Positions 45,032-56,903 of a DNA stretch of 64,000 nucleotides are shown piece by piece. Under the pieces are notes generated by a model. It searched no databases, was not told the origin of the DNA, and saw only the letters and a list, made by a program, of their open reading frames with translations. Source of the stretch: Schistocephalus solidus (taxonomy: Eukaryota > Platyhelminthes > Cestoda > Diphyllobothriidea > Diphyllobothriidae); NCBI GenBank assembly GCA_017591395.1, contig WEDG01000745.1, forward strand, positions 1-64,000, in the 5' to 3' direction. How positions within the stretch are numbered: the first letter of the stretch is position 1; every line of letters starts with the position of its first letter. The translations under genes were made by a program, and so were the position numbers.

Positions 45032-46396
45032 TTACCCCGAGTTGGAGTAAGGTAGAACACATATGCCTCGGTAAAAGCCAGGAATCGTAGTCCAAAGGAA
45101 CCCTTGCACAAAGACGACTGTCACGGTGCCCACCATGAAAAATACGAAGCGAAACTAGTACAGGAGATGAAGACGCGGTAGGTGTGCCGAAGTTTCACCG
45201 AACGCTTCAGGCTTGCATGCACTCACTGCTAACCCACGGGTACATGTTGGACGTGCCGTCTTCGCATCGAAAACAATGGCAAACCTGTTTATCAGTCCAT
45301 AACCATCTAGAACTCGCAAATTGTCGAGGAAACCGTTCCCGTATGCTGTGACCGCACGCTAAGGTCACTGTCGACCCTGATCGGACGCGCTGGGAGTCAT
45401 CGTAACACTAAGACAGGACATCGAGGGCAACATTGACCAACTGTCCCCAATTTGACCGCATCCTCTAACCACACATTGCCCTTTTCGTATACCGGCAAAT
45501 TCGTGGAGGCATTAAAAAAGTAATTACCAGAAACTCCCTAGTCAACAATCGCCAAGTCCTACTGCCTTGCCCACACCTTGCATTAGCCTCAGCAGTAGCA
45601 CGCATACGGCTGACGGATTATCTAACACTCGCACGACCACGGCGATTAAGCTGGTCAGAAAAAAATAAACAGATGATCGCAGTGTTCGAACAGTGATCTT
45701 CTTCCCTGATCGAATATTGGTCTCTATTCGTGCACATTTAGAGTAGAAGACAGAACCAGAAGATTAACCTTTTGTGCAGGAGGAGAATGCCTCCTGGTCG
45801 CATAACATATGTTCAAGAGCTAACATAAAGTCTGAGAAAACGCAGTTTCTTCGCTCTAACAATGCTTGAACCACTGATATTTAGACACACGCACGATGCG
45901 GGTTTTAAGTTTTGTAGCTATGTCTCAGGAAAGTTCAGTCAGATTTAAATAAATCTCGTCCACAGCTAAAAGGAAGAAGGCTGTAAGTGGTTTAGCACAT
46001 AAAAAGAGGTAAATAAATAGCAAGCATAGTTACAATAACGACACGAAATAAAGTCATTAATTCCGTTGGAGGAGCTTCGGACTGCGTTAGGTGATCTCGG
46101 CCGAGTAGGTTGCCGTCAGAGGATGAAAATCTGTGGTATAATAATAAAAGCATCATGAGAAAGTGCATGAAAAGCCGAATCAAGAGACAATAAACTCTTC
46201 TATTTTAATATGCTGTCGCAGACTAATATCAGGAAAGTATTGTATTAGAAATGACGCTTTTGGTTTGCAATATAGGAAATCGCCAGCGTAGTGTAAAGAA
46301 GGAAGTTGGAATACGGAGATGGACAAACGTACATGTTTCTCGAAAACAGTAAAGAATGGAGCCGGTATATTAAGTCTACGTGCAATTAAGGACACG
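45032..46396. other. 1.4 kb without a recognised gene
   Basis: Between 45032 and 45990 no frame exceeds 60 codons. The short minus-strand frame at 45992-46183 is hydrophobic (LMMLLLLYHRFSSS) but has no supporting context. Confidence 0.4.
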
Positions 46397-47480
46397 ACAG
46401 TTCGACCGTCGATTTCGACGAGGTCCACCGTATGCTCCACACCAGGTGGTGCAGGGACGGTGACTTGCGCGTGAATTAGTTTTAAGTGATAGTAGCCTTG
46501 CGCTGCAGCTACCGCACTCTCTCCTCCTCCCCCACCTGAGCCCGGTGTCAAGACAGAGTCAAGAAGACCGGAGATGGGAGAGGGCGCAGGTGGCTGGCGC
46601 GGCCGGAGCCGCCCCTGGGCGTGCCACCACACCTGACTCGGATCCCACGGAGTGAGAGTGCCATAAAGGCCACATTAAGAAGGAGCCATTGCAACCTGAC
46701 TCTCAGTCCGCCAGTCAGCCACTCCACACAAAACACACATTGGGCTGACCACGCGGTCCGAGTTATCCCGTCAGTTGGCAACCTTCCAAGCCACGGCTTT
46801 TAGCGCACCGTGATAGTTTCAAGCGCGTCAGATTGTTTATAGTGAGGAATATGCACTGAGATATCGACCTCACTCTCCCCACCCCCACAGTCAGACTACT
46901 GTCCGAGCCGGTCAGTTGCCTGATGTGGGAGTGGGCGCATTGGTTGACGGATCGGCGTACCCGTCTTCGCGCGCCACAGCACGACCTGGCCCCCATAACG
47001 CACACACCAGGATTCACAAACTCAGGGGATATGGAGCAGCCATCGCCGTCCAGTCCACTGGTCAGCCACTCGACACACACAGCATATACACTGAGCCGAC
47101 GGCGTGGTCTGGTGGAAGCGTCAGATTGGCAGACTTCCCAGCCACGGTTTCTAGGAAACCGTGATATACTCTGGTAAATGGTGATTGTGAGGGTGTAGTC
47201 GATGTATTGGTGTAGGTAGTGTGTGCTGATGCAGCTTAGCCTCCGGTGGTTTACCGGAGGTTGTCGTGGAGGTGCATGTGTCCTAAGAGGCCCATGCGGT
47301 GTGTAAATGTGCGGGAGCAAGGAGGTCAGTGAAGGCGGGCGCGTCGACTATATGTCGGAGCCCCAGGCACTGGTTCACCAGCCTCCGTGCGATGGATTCG
47401 CAGGTGACCGGCCAGGCCGATGCGTGAGTTGAAGTTGCGGGCGCAGTGTGGGCAGGAGAAATCGGTAGAGGCTGGGGACA
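46397..47480 (-). mobile_element. RTE-like zinc-finger LINE copy L, 3' fragment
   Basis: Minus strand: it starts inside finger 4 (FSCPHCARNFNSRIGLAGHL, about 47475), includes finger 5 with a stop in its first cysteine region, and then a 3' UTR nearly identical to copy K down to 46397. The 3' end is the same as in K and M. Near identity with K over about 1 kb suggests both are recent relative to J and N. Standard 5' truncation. Confidence 0.8.
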
Positions 47481-47718
47481 CAATGACCTATGCACCCACA
47501 TAATTCTAGGTGGGAAATAATTTTGAACCATAATGGATAACAGGTGCGACAGAATAATTGATTCAATTGACAATATTTTTTTGCCACCTCAACCCCCCCC
47601 TCTTAAAATCGAGGTTAACTGCAACTTTCTCCCAGTCTTAGTGAAAGCAATCCAGTGGGTATCTCATTATATTAGTGTACAGTGTGTAACCACGCCTCTA
47701 ATAATGAATTCTCTATAG
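47481..47718. other. Short spacer
   Basis: Spacer between copy L and MITE1 copy 5; contains a C-run (47591-47600). Nothing else seen. Confidence 0.4.
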
Positions 47719-48048
47719 GGATGCCTTGCATGGCTACATAAATAGGACACGGGAATATAACCCACCCGCAGTACAGTGGTTTGGCGCCCAATGCCGGAGA
47801 ACTTAGGTTTAGGATTAAGGTGATTTCTACGGCAAAGTTAAGGGTTAGGTTTAAGATTAGGGTTAAGGTCAGGGTTCGTGTTAACTGTCAGGTTTAGGTT
47901 TATGGAGGGGTAGGGTTAAGACAAACGTTAGCATTCACTTTTATTTTAGGGCTAGTGTCTGGGTTAAGACATGGGAGTATTTACCCGTCCTAACATTTGT
48001 CGCAAGGCCACCTGGGCAGAGTGGTTCCTATTCCCGAACAAGGTATCC
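47719..48048 (+). mobile_element. MITE1 copy 5
   Basis: The left end is ggatgccttgcatggctaca, followed by 'ggacacgggaatataacc'. The right end is ggttcctattcccgaacaag followed by gtatcc, i.e. the inverted repeat with about 13 bp lost. The body has dense GGGTTAGG/GGTTTAGG words (47805-47925). Confidence 0.75.
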
Positions 48049-48265
48049 TTACAGAATTCTGTATTGTACTAAAATTGTGAGTTTAAAAGTAAAAAAACTA
48101 AAAGAGTCAACTACTGTGGCTAATCGAGAATCATAATTTCAGGCACTTCAGCTGTGGGAAATGGTGGTTTACGCAGTATCTTGAAAACATCTACTTATCA
48201 ACAAAAGCGGAAAACACCTACCAAAGTACCCCCAGCACGGAACAGGAGTCAAATATTTCTCCGCG

Positions 48266-48420
48266 GTCAGGTGAAACCCTGGGATCAGTAAGCAATGATT
48301 CTAGCCGGTGTAGGACTACATGTGAAGTCTGCTCCTCTGTTAACCGTCTCCCTAAGGATACAAGCGCGAAGCCTGGCCGTCTGCCGCTCAGTCCCCACGC
48401 GCTCGGGCGCATTTCCAGTT
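48266..48420 (+). repeat. Dispersed repeat R1, copy 1
   Basis: Direct repeat of 51153-51308 at roughly two-thirds identity. Both start ggtcaggtgaaaccctggga-like and end 'gcgc...gcgcatttc'. The repeat family is not identified. Confidence 0.6.
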
Positions 48421-48559
48421 ATGGCCTGTTTGTCTGTCCTTTATGGACCTTTACGGCTAAGCTGGCCGCCGACGCGCCCTCGCCCAGTCTGCCCATGCGA
48501 AGTAAACATGCTTCCCTCTTTTACCGTCGACCGTCTGGTGTCCCAGGCAGGATGCCTGA

Positions 48560-51152
48560 CATAAAAAAGTAGATACTGCCGCCATACCGACAGCTTTATT
48601 CGTTTAAGCTTTCGTACTCCAATTATAACCCAGCACCTGTGATAGATAGAGAAGCACAGAGACTGGTGTATTTGGAGGAAGGGGTGCATCTCAGTGCCCA
48701 CTGATTGGCAGGCAGCGCTCAAATCAATGATTGGCAAACTTTCAGGGCAGATGTGGAGCGATGACTGGTTGACTGGCCAACTTCGGTTAGGTGAGCACTG
48801 AGTGCGCAAACTTCCTATCAGGTAAAACCTTAAGCCTGCCTCGTCACATGTATGTACTGAAAGCTTACCGTTGAAGGCGGCCTTTGACAGAGAGTAAACC
48901 AAATGGTGAATGCGTGATTCGAGAGTGCAAACTAAGACACAACAATCAGACGACATTGGGCGACTTTGGGGGTTCTTTTGCAATTCGAAGGTAGAATTTT
49001 GGACTAGCCACATAAATTTTCAACCGATCTCACGAGCAGTCCTACACTGAAACGGTCAAACAGTTGCCACCAGCGATCGGACAAGACAGAATACTGTGTC
49101 CCTGAAAAATGCCCTTCGTACCTAAAAACGACTGCGAAACTTGACGCACTCCGAAACAACGAGACAAAGGCAGCGAACTATGCAGCGTTAACTTTCTTGA
49201 ATTATCATGCAACTGTACGGTCATTGAGTATTAACAGGACAAACTAAAGCCATTCGGCCTATACACGCCAAATCAAACTGTACTTATGCATCTACCTATA
49301 ATTGCGGATGCAAATAAATTGTGCGCACGCAAAGACAGTGGGCAACTTGGTCAGCTCAAATTGCCGAAACAGATGCGAAGGTTCGCGTTCCGAGTTTGCA
49401 TGAGTAAGGGAGAAGACAGGTTGAGCACCGGAACAGTTCGTTAATTAATCTGAACTTTCGAACTTGTGCAGATAATCGATACATCAATTTATCGAGTTCC
49501 CATCCGTTGACTGAGAATGAATTGAAGTCTGGTCAGAAGCCTACACAGTCACCCCCAGACTTGCGTCATTTATAATTGACTGACTTGCACCCCCTATAAA
49601 TGACACCTTTTTGTTGTTGTTGTTGCTAGCTCTGACGACGAACTCCTGCACGAGTGCGAAGATTCAGCACAATAAACAAACTGATCCGATGATCGACCAG
49701 TCTTCTCCTTTAGTTATATGCTGAAACGGCTGCTAAGGGCCGAAAATAAGATACCCAGGAGTTAGATTACGGAGCACCTGGTGGACACTGGCCATTCGGT
49801 GGACCCACTGACTGCATTTGAGGCCCTACTTCGTGCGACAACTGGGTCTCTTGCGCTTTACAGAGGCCACTGCAATACGAAAGAGAAAACTAGCGGTGTA
49901 TGCAGTTTGATCACGTGATCAAACCCACACGGACATCGTAAAGATCGATAACCCCATTCCCACCTTCCTCCCCCGCAGGACTGACTGCCGTTCCGCGCGT
50001 TGTCGATTTAATCAGGCTCGACAGGTTTTCACTGTAATCTGAACTCGCTGGTTTAGATAGCTTTTCCCCCCTCCCCCCTCATCATACGCACCGCATATCA
50101 GACCAATAGTTCATGTTTTTTTTTTACCGATCACGCTCCACCTCACCCCCCTAGGTCGATCTTTAATGGAACAGTTTGCCTTATTAATATGCAATGACAG
50201 TATGCAGTTGAATAAGATCTCACGAATAGGTTGGCGAAGCTCTAAACTCAGCGCTGCTCGACGTGTTTCCTGGAGTTGTACAAATTGAAAGGAATTTTAA
50301 TGGGCACACGCAGGACTGCAACTGGTTGAATTCGGTCCGAGAGATGTATACAGGTTTTGACAGTGTGCGCACAATTAGCATACGGGTGGGAGGCCCGTTC
50401 ACCGGACTAGCCTGCCGTGAAAAACACACCATAGTTAATGAGCTATTTAAGAGGGCACTCGAGATGTGATACGTATAAGATGGGGCGTAGGCAACCTGGT
50501 GTGCAGCGGTAGTTACAGATCAATCTGCAAGTAAAATCTGGCGGTGAGAAGCGGAAGTGGTAGTCGAGGGACATTCAAGGACAGGTGAAATGGGCTGACG
50601 ATGCATGCGACAGCGCAGCAGCAATTGTAAGACACGAGCGTTTTGTTTAATGCAGTAGCAATTTTGGCGGGCGCGTGGTGAGCAGCCTGTGGATTACAGG
50701 GATTCTTGTGCGAATTTCGCGGCGGTTAATGAGCTACGTCGTCTGCTGTCGGTCACATAAGGGGACCAATCAACAACGAAGAACAAGTTATCAATCCGAG
50801 CCAAAGCTACTGCCTTCACCGATCTCCGTCAAGCACTAGACACCATAAAATTACCCTGATCGTGTAGGGTACAGTGACCGAGTTCACGTGCTCTCACGGT
50901 TGAAGGAGTAGTTCTACACGTAAATGACCTATACAGAGCACTTGGCCGTACTAGTGGACAGAAGAACGTTTCATTCTGTCCAAAAGGCGGACCTATCGTG
51001 AAACAATCGCTGGCCCACCTTAGCGGAGTGGTGGCGCTAATGTGCGAAACACTGGAGACCGGAAACTCTGGCGTACATCCCGGTAGCAAAACCGGAGGCG
51101 ATTCCTTACAAAACTACCACCAGCAAGTAATTGGGGTTACAGAGTTTTCAGA
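48560..51152. other. 2.6 kb without a recognised gene, bounded by R1 repeats
   Basis: No convincing coding region. 49560-49740 holds a run of TTG units and 'cacaataaacaaactg', which resembles the poly(A)-signal end of an LTR, but no pair was found. 50263-50469 (plus, 68 codons) and 50829-51089 (minus) are the longest frames; neither is recognised. Confidence 0.35.
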
Positions 51153-51308
51153 GGTCGGGTGAAACCCTGGGACCAGTAGACAATGACCCTAGCCGATGGA
51201 CCATACGATGTGCAAGGTCTAGTCCTTTGTCCGCTGTCTACCGACAGAAGCAAGAGCCAAGTCTGTCCGTCTGTCACTGACATTCGGCGCGCTAAGGCGC
51301 ATTTCTGT
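51153..51308 (+). repeat. Dispersed repeat R1, copy 2
   Basis: Second copy of the repeat at 48266-48420, same orientation, 2.9 kb away. Confidence 0.6.
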
Positions 51309-52042
51309 TTGCTTAACTGTGACTATGACGAACTAATTAATCGGCTCGAAGAAGGCTAGCCTGAGCTAACTGAACCTTTGGTACAATTTTCAATAAATAT
51401 TTTGGATTATCCTGATATACACGGTGAAAAGTTCTCCATGATAACGTAAGAATAGAGATACAATCGGTTTATGCTCGTAAATGTACGGCTCCAATAGATT
51501 ACTCACAAGAATAACATGAATCCACCGCATAAATTTTGTTGGGAAGTACATCTTCAAATGTCTTTGCTTTAGAAAAGAGTATTGCGGCCTTAAAACGTCT
51601 GCAAGTGTGACAATTTTTAAAGTAAATTATTATTCGGCTTCCAGAAAACGCTACCCCGAAAGTCTGTATCGGTAATCATAACGGCACAAATATTATATGC
51701 GTACTAGGACACCTCGCAATAAAGTTGCGAAGTGCTACATTCTTAATTTTTAAGAAAAATATATACGTGGAAAGAATGAAAAAATGTTTCTAAAATATTT
51801 GGTTTATTTTGTAACAGAATTATTCCTTTCCTTCAGGTCACATGTAAATGTCACTCCTTATTTGAGCATAAGAAGCAGAAATTTTGTCCATTCTTTCAGG
51901 GAGTAAGGTCGGGTTCATATGCACACCGAAAAACGCTGAGCACATGCACTCCTATTCGTATTTCTAACCATGACTGGGAAGATTTTTCAAAGAAAACCAG
52001 AAAAACACAGTGCATAAATTAGTAAGTGTTACTTAGATGAAC
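51309..52042. other. No gene recognised
   Basis: A/T-rich; no frame above 60 codons, no repeat matched. Confidence 0.4.
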
Positions 52043-52178
52043 CCCTGAAAGGAAATGAGAACAGGAACCGCGCGCGTTTTTCGTCAAATTCCAGGGAAAT
52101 TAGGGTTAGATTTGGGGTTGTGGTACGGGCGAGCGTTCCTATTTTGGTGACCTATTTAGGGGCCACATAAGTAATCCT
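52043..52178 (+). mobile_element. MITE1 copy 6, short derivative
   Basis: Only about 135 bp: the left inner end (gaacaggaacc), a brief TTAGGG-like centre ('aattagggttagatttgggg') and a right end 'cctatttaggggccacataa' followed by gtaatcc. Most of the body has been lost. Confidence 0.55.
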
Positions 52179-52302
52179 TGCCCATGAATTAACTCAGAAT
52201 TATGCCCCATGCTAACCAGCCCTGCAACCTTACTTTCCATTTGAAAGTAAAAATACGAGGCAGTGGAATATATTTGCTTTGATTGGGGTGATGAACACTC
52301 AC

Positions 52303-52524
52303 CTGTCAATTAGGCGGGTAGGGTGGAGCAGGCGCGTTCCAACCACTACCGGTGTTGGGATTTGGGGCTCCAGGTGCTGGCGGCGGCGGTGGGTAGGACA
52401 ATCCAGGGTTTCCGGGGGCAATGGGAGGGGAGTCCCAGACAGAGCCAATAGTCGGGGGCTGGTATGGTGGCGGAGCGTAGGGCTGCGGCCCAAGCGGTGC
52501 TGTGGGATAGGGTGGCGGGGGGTC
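52303..52524 (-). CDS. Shisa/WBP1-like membrane protein, exon 4 (proline-rich PPxY tail)
   Basis: The last coding exon of the four-exon gene. It is preceded by a strong acceptor (polypyrimidine run ending ctccgcag, 52525-52540) and encodes residues 149-220 in phase 0, ending in TGA at complement(52306..52308). The residues start DPPPPYPTAPLGPQPYAPPP. It carries two PPxY-type motifs (PPPPY at 150-154, PPPY at 166-169) and several proline runs, a usual ligand for WW domains such as those of NEDD4-type ubiquitin ligases. A consensus donor (CAG|GTGAGT) lies three bases after the stop, so a 3' UTR intron is likely. The other two frames lack this composition pattern. Confidence 0.75.
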
Positions 52525-52687
52525 CTGCGGAGAAAAAAAACGAAGCAGCACAATGACATGCAGAACTCATTGCAGACAGTCAAAGTGGAAGTAGGCTAAA
52601 AAGGCGCTGTAGGCAGAACTCCCACCTACCATCAGGTCCCCCAGCGTTCTCTATGCGGTTTCTGGTATATGGACTCCAGAGAATAAT

Positions 52688-53048
52688 CGGGTAAATAATT
52701 TCTGAAATTATTAAGTGCAGGACATGGAGTCAGGTGCTTCGGACATGACTACTGAGGAGCCGAACCCCTCGTTGCTGTGTCACACAGCAGCAGAAACATC
52801 GGCGAAACACGTGTCTGGGCTTTTAGCTAGTATCTATGTCGGAAGTACGGTATAACGTCTTTGCCATATAAGATTCATACTACTTGTAGTACTACTTGTT
52901 TGTAGAATGGGCATTACGTGGTTATTCCACAGTGGTTGATTGTCTTCGACCCAAATGTTCATTGAAATTTCGGGTCTGACCCTAAAAAGTCATGTCCGAA
53001 GCACCTGACTCCATGTCCTGCACTTAATAATTTCAGAAATTATTTACC

Positions 53049-53050
<2 letters not shown>
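52688..53050 (+). mobile_element. MITE2 copy 1 with perfect 63-bp inverted ends
   Basis: Positions 52688-52750 and 52988-53050 are exact reverse complements over 63 bp, starting cgggtaaataatttctgaaa. Each end holds an internal palindrome (AATAATTTC/GAAATTATT). The 237-bp centre has no coding capacity. It is bordered by AT on both sides and abuts an (AT)n tract on the right. It lies in intron 3 of the Shisa-like gene, about 160 bp from the exon 4 acceptor. Confidence 0.85.

Positions 53051-53094
<44 letters not shown>
53051..53094. repeat. (AT)n microsatellite
   Basis: 22 uninterrupted AT units directly against the right end of MITE2 copy 1. A shorter (AT)7-8 tract is at 53271-53286. Confidence 0.95.
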
Positions 53095-53097
<3 letters not shown>

Positions 53098-53537
53098 AGT
53101 GTGGGGCTCACCGATCTGCTTAAGGAACATGTATGTTCCGTTGTGCCCTGGAGCTCAGACTAGAGCCCTCTCAGGTGTGCCACACTTGGGATTGGGTATG
53201 ACTGGCTGATGACGGCTAATAAGCCAGAAATGGCCATTCCGGTCTCCCTTGTCTTTGTCGGTTCCATTCCATATATATATATATATAGAAAGGCAGTTCG
53301 TGCGTTCACCTCGACAAAGGCCATGACTACCTCCAGGGAGAGGGAGGGAGAAGGGATAGTAGTCACACAAGCAACATCGCGCACTCTCCTCCCACACTGA
53401 GCGCGAGGAACTGGGAAGACACGGTCTAAGAGATTGGCTTGGGTACAATGCATGCGTAGACTAGTCACTGTCATGTGAGCTAGCTCCATTGCCCGCGTGG
53501 CCCGACTTCACGCACGCGAAGAGCGTATCAGTCAACA

Positions 53538-53735
53538 GCCACCTGCGTCCTCTCCCATCTCCGGTCTTTTTGACTCTGTCGTGACACCGGTCTCAGGTGG
53601 GGAAGGAGGAGAGAGTGCGGTAGCTACAGCGCAAGGCTACTATCACTAATTCACGCGCAAGTCACCGTCCCTGCACCACTTGATGTGGAGCATACGGTGG
53701 ACCTCGTCGAAATCGACGGTCGAACTGTCATGTGC
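53538..53735 (+). mobile_element. RTE-like zinc-finger LINE copy M, 3' end only
   Basis: Matches the terminal 195 bp of copies K (33550-33356) and L (46595-46397) in the opposite orientation, ending cgacggtcgaactgtcatgt. It is a very short 5'-truncated insertion in intron 3 of the Shisa-like gene, antisense to it. Confidence 0.8.
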
Positions 53736-54170
53736 CAGTTCTGGACCTTAGAGGACTGAATTATCCTCTCAGGTGAAAATCCACCAAGCCAAAACCTGAC
53801 ACATCATGAAGGCTCAAAAGCGCGTCGAATTTAACATAGCGCGGAAAAGTGATACAGGTTACTATGCGGTTGCTGAGGTGGCCGATTTCAGAAACAAACA
53901 TTTATTCTTGAAAAATTTAACACTATCTTAAAATTAGTTAAAGCACGACTGTTAAATATCCACGCATATCCGCCATGGATGAACAAGATCATTTACGCCT
54001 TTCCGATAAAAATCTACCGGCTTGGATGCTAAGAAATCTTTGAATCTAGCTTCCACCACAGTTGTGTTCATAAAAGCTTTGTTGCTTAAAAGTGTCAAGG
54101 TGCTTGATCAAATGGTACTCAGTTGGTAAAGGACTGGAGAATATGGAGGATGCGCTAAAGTCTGGAGTAG

Positions 54171-54493
54171 GGATGCCTTGTATGGCCGCCTAAAAGGAAC
54201 AGTCCACAATACATATGGCTTTGCGCCAAATTCTAAAGAAATTATGTGGATTAAGGTCAGAGTTGTGGTTAGGGTTAGGATAAGGCTAAGAATTACGGTT
54301 TGGGTTCGTGTTAACTGTAGGGTTTACGGCTAGGGTAGGGGTAAGATTAAGGTTATACTTTAGTTTTATGATAGGGTTAGTGTTAGAGTGAAATATTTAT
54401 CCTTCCTGAAAGTTGTCGCAAGGCCATCTATTTTTAAGTGGGTGGGGCGGTTCCTATTCCCGTGTCCTGTTTAGGCAGCCATACAAGGCATCC
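54171..54493 (+). mobile_element. MITE1 copy 7 (best-preserved ends)
   Basis: The left end is ggatgccttgtatggccgcc. The right end on the opposite strand is ggatgccttgtatggctgcc, 19 of 20 identical. The right arm continues as 'ggttcctattcccgtgtcc'. The body (54240-54385) is GGTTAGGG/GGTAGGGG-like. It lies in intron 3 of the Shisa-like gene. Confidence 0.8.
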
Positions 54494-56129
54494 TTACCAA
54501 GTCTTGTATCCCAACAAGTAGAGTTTCTGCAGTGAAATTCTGGTAACATGTTGCCGTAAAGTTTCGTGGAACAGAATTGGGTCACGTAAATTCACTAGTG
54601 CGGCTCTGATCGTTCCCAAGTGCACATGCATTTCTTCGAGTTGCTTGCAGTAAACCTCTGTTGTGATAGGCTTATTAGCCTCAAGAAAGCTAAATGGATA
54701 ACATCAACAGCAGACCATCCGAGTGTTACTATAATTTCCTGCTGATGCAATGTCGGTTTCGGGATGCACTTTTCGTCCCATGTCACTATTCGATCAAGAA
54801 ATGGATCATTAGAGCTTCACAGTTAGAGTATCGAACACAGTTCGAAACGACGAGCCCTTTGATTTTAATTGAGCTCAGATGGAACCCATTGGTCAAGAGT
54901 TTTTACCTTATTAAGTTGCATCGGATGGTTGAAAACCATCGTAATACTGACATCCCGTGCCTCAGACATTCCACTGACATAAAAAGTTTGTTGTTAAGAG
55001 TGCAAGGCCGTCCTTCATCGTCACGGCTCTCATGGTCACTACAGAGTTTCTGAACTGTTCGATCACGTGTGGACCCTTTTCCCTATGGTCCGTTGATATG
55101 GGCGGCTGTTTGGGAAGTACCATAACCGAGTTTGAATTCATGCAAGAAAAGTAAACGCTGTTCTACTTTTTACCATCTTATATGCTTCAAAATTGTACTC
55201 TCAAAGAAATTATAGGACAAGTATTAATGAGCACACATGAATTAGTAAGCATATAAAATGTTGTATAAAACATTGCAAAATTACAAAGTACTTTCAGCTT
55301 TTAAAAGCGAGTTGAAAAATCGGTCAGTATATTTCGAGCAATCTAGTACTATTAAAATGGATCCGGCAGACTGGAGATAGGATCGACTTGTTTACGCTCC
55401 ATATAGATTGGACTGGGCCACTTGCTCCCGCAGTGCTAAATCCGAGTTGCTGCGTGCGCCATTCGCGCTACTAATTTCGGAATGGAGTAGAACGAGACTA
55501 AACCGGAAGGCATGAGGGGTGAGGTGAGTAAGAACCTGTTGGGAAGGTCTAAGTTCCCACTATGAGTCAGCCTCACTGAAAAGAACGTACGCCCGGCTCC
55601 CGCGCTGCATGCCATGAACATGCACCAGACAGCGTCCCGTATTGGCTGTAGCCACAGTGTCCCCCTCAGATCTGGTTGGCCCATGTTCGCGAGAAGTCGC
55701 TCGGTTCTTCTCTATGTTCCTCTTAAAGTGGATTGGACAGAATATGACCAATTTAAACGGGACACTATACAGACACGCAGCTTTTCCTATCAGATTCGTT
55801 GAATACACTGCTCGCTTAGCTGATCGTGTTCTCTTGCTCTACCGCGTTGGGGTTGGAACAACCATCGAGCAAGCATACGCTTCGTGCAACATCTAAGTAC
55901 CAGACAGGGTCATAACAGAACCCGGATGAGCACAAGTCTTCGGAACCACATCTTCGGCAGAAAATGGAAGGAATAGGCGTGCGCTTCAGGAGATGTACTA
56001 AAGGTCACGGAAAAGAAGGATGATGTCGTTCACAAGGACAACGCCGTCCAATTTGCTACCCAAGAGTAGAGCTATAAATTGTTTGCGGTGGGAATCGGTT
56101 ATGTGCCGAACTTTCCTGCGCCCCGCAGA
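54494..56129. other. Intronic sequence without recognised coding exon
   Basis: Open frames of 60-120 codons occur on both strands (54694-55053 plus; 55436-55808 minus; 55614-55896 plus), overlapping each other. None shows a domain, and none has splice sites whose phase would fit between exons 3 and 4, which already join in phase 0. Confidence 0.4.
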
Positions 56130-56342
56130 ACGGTAAATAAGGGCACCCACCTCTGTCAAACAGGTGACAGCGCGCTAAATTTTAAAAAAGGTACTTACTT
56201 CTGTGTCCTAACCGAAAGAAAAACAACAAGCGTAATCCTAATATTAATCCTAACCGTACATCAACCCTAACCATAATTTTCCTGGAATGTAGCGCAGTTA
56301 CATATACTACGGGGCGTTCCTAATCCCCTGTCCCGCCGAGGG
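56130..56342 (-). mobile_element. MITE1 copy 8, short derivative
   Basis: Inner left motif 'gcgcgctaaattttaa', a short CCTAAC/CCCTAACC body (56225-56275), inner right motif 'ttcctggaatgtagcgcagt' and a degraded right end (gttcctaatcccctgtccc). In intron 3 of the Shisa-like gene. Confidence 0.6.
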
Positions 56343-56695
56343 GTGGGGGTTGAAGGGGGCAGGGGGAGGCACAAAAACGATTTCAACGTTTTTTTTCGTA
56401 TTGTGCTGCAGAACAGTCTACAGATAGGTTGAGAGAGAGATGCGAGTTTTCAGTTGCAATCGAATCGAACATCACTTCTAATCGCAGAAAAATTACGTCT
56501 GTAAAATGTAACACTGAATGTATCGTACGTTCACAGCTAGTTCGCACATGACAATTATAAAATTCGCTCGTCACATGCCAGGGACAATATTTGACTGGCA
56601 AAAAGCCAGGAAACAGTTCGCTGGAGGCGGAGCCGGTATCTGGAGGGTTGACCAAAAGAGGAAAGCCAGTGAAACAAGCTGGTAGGTTCACTAAC

Positions 56696-56903
56696 CGAGA
56701 TGGTCGGTTTGGATACGGGGACGGGAAGGACGGGAGGGTCTTGATCCACGGAGGCCAGCACAGTCGCGGGGGGGTGCATCGAAGAACAACGATTCCGTCG
56801 CCTTTGCCGAAAACAGCAGAAATATAAGAGGGCACAGAAGAGCCCTATCACTAAAAGGCTCCCGAAGACGGAGCCCATGGTGAAGGCTGGCTGAAAGACG
56901 CGC
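56696..56903 (-). CDS. Shisa/WBP1-like membrane protein, exon 3 (transmembrane)
   Basis: Acceptor tttttctgtatttag lies just before 56903. The exon supplies one base to finish Met79 and then residues 80-148. A transmembrane segment spans about 88-110 (MGSVFGSLLVIGLFCALLYF, then CC), followed by a basic stop-transfer stretch (FRQRRRNRC) that places the C-terminus in the cytoplasm. The juxtamembrane cysteines C102, C108 and C109 are candidate palmitoylation sites. The rest is proline/valine-rich. The donor chosen is TCG|GTTAGT at 56696/56695 because it gives phase 0, matching exon 4. Other donors are possible, so the 3' edge is less certain than the 5' edge. Confidence 0.7.

Noticed and set aside
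49560..49740. Possible LTR end (TTG run, cacaataaacaaactg)
   Set aside because: No second LTR, primer-binding site or gag/pol remnant was found in the window.
52299..52583. Alternative minus-strand frames of 94 and 74 codons over exon 4
   Set aside because: They are shifted readings of the proline/tyrosine-rich frame, which alone has PPxY motifs and the right phase at the splice acceptor.
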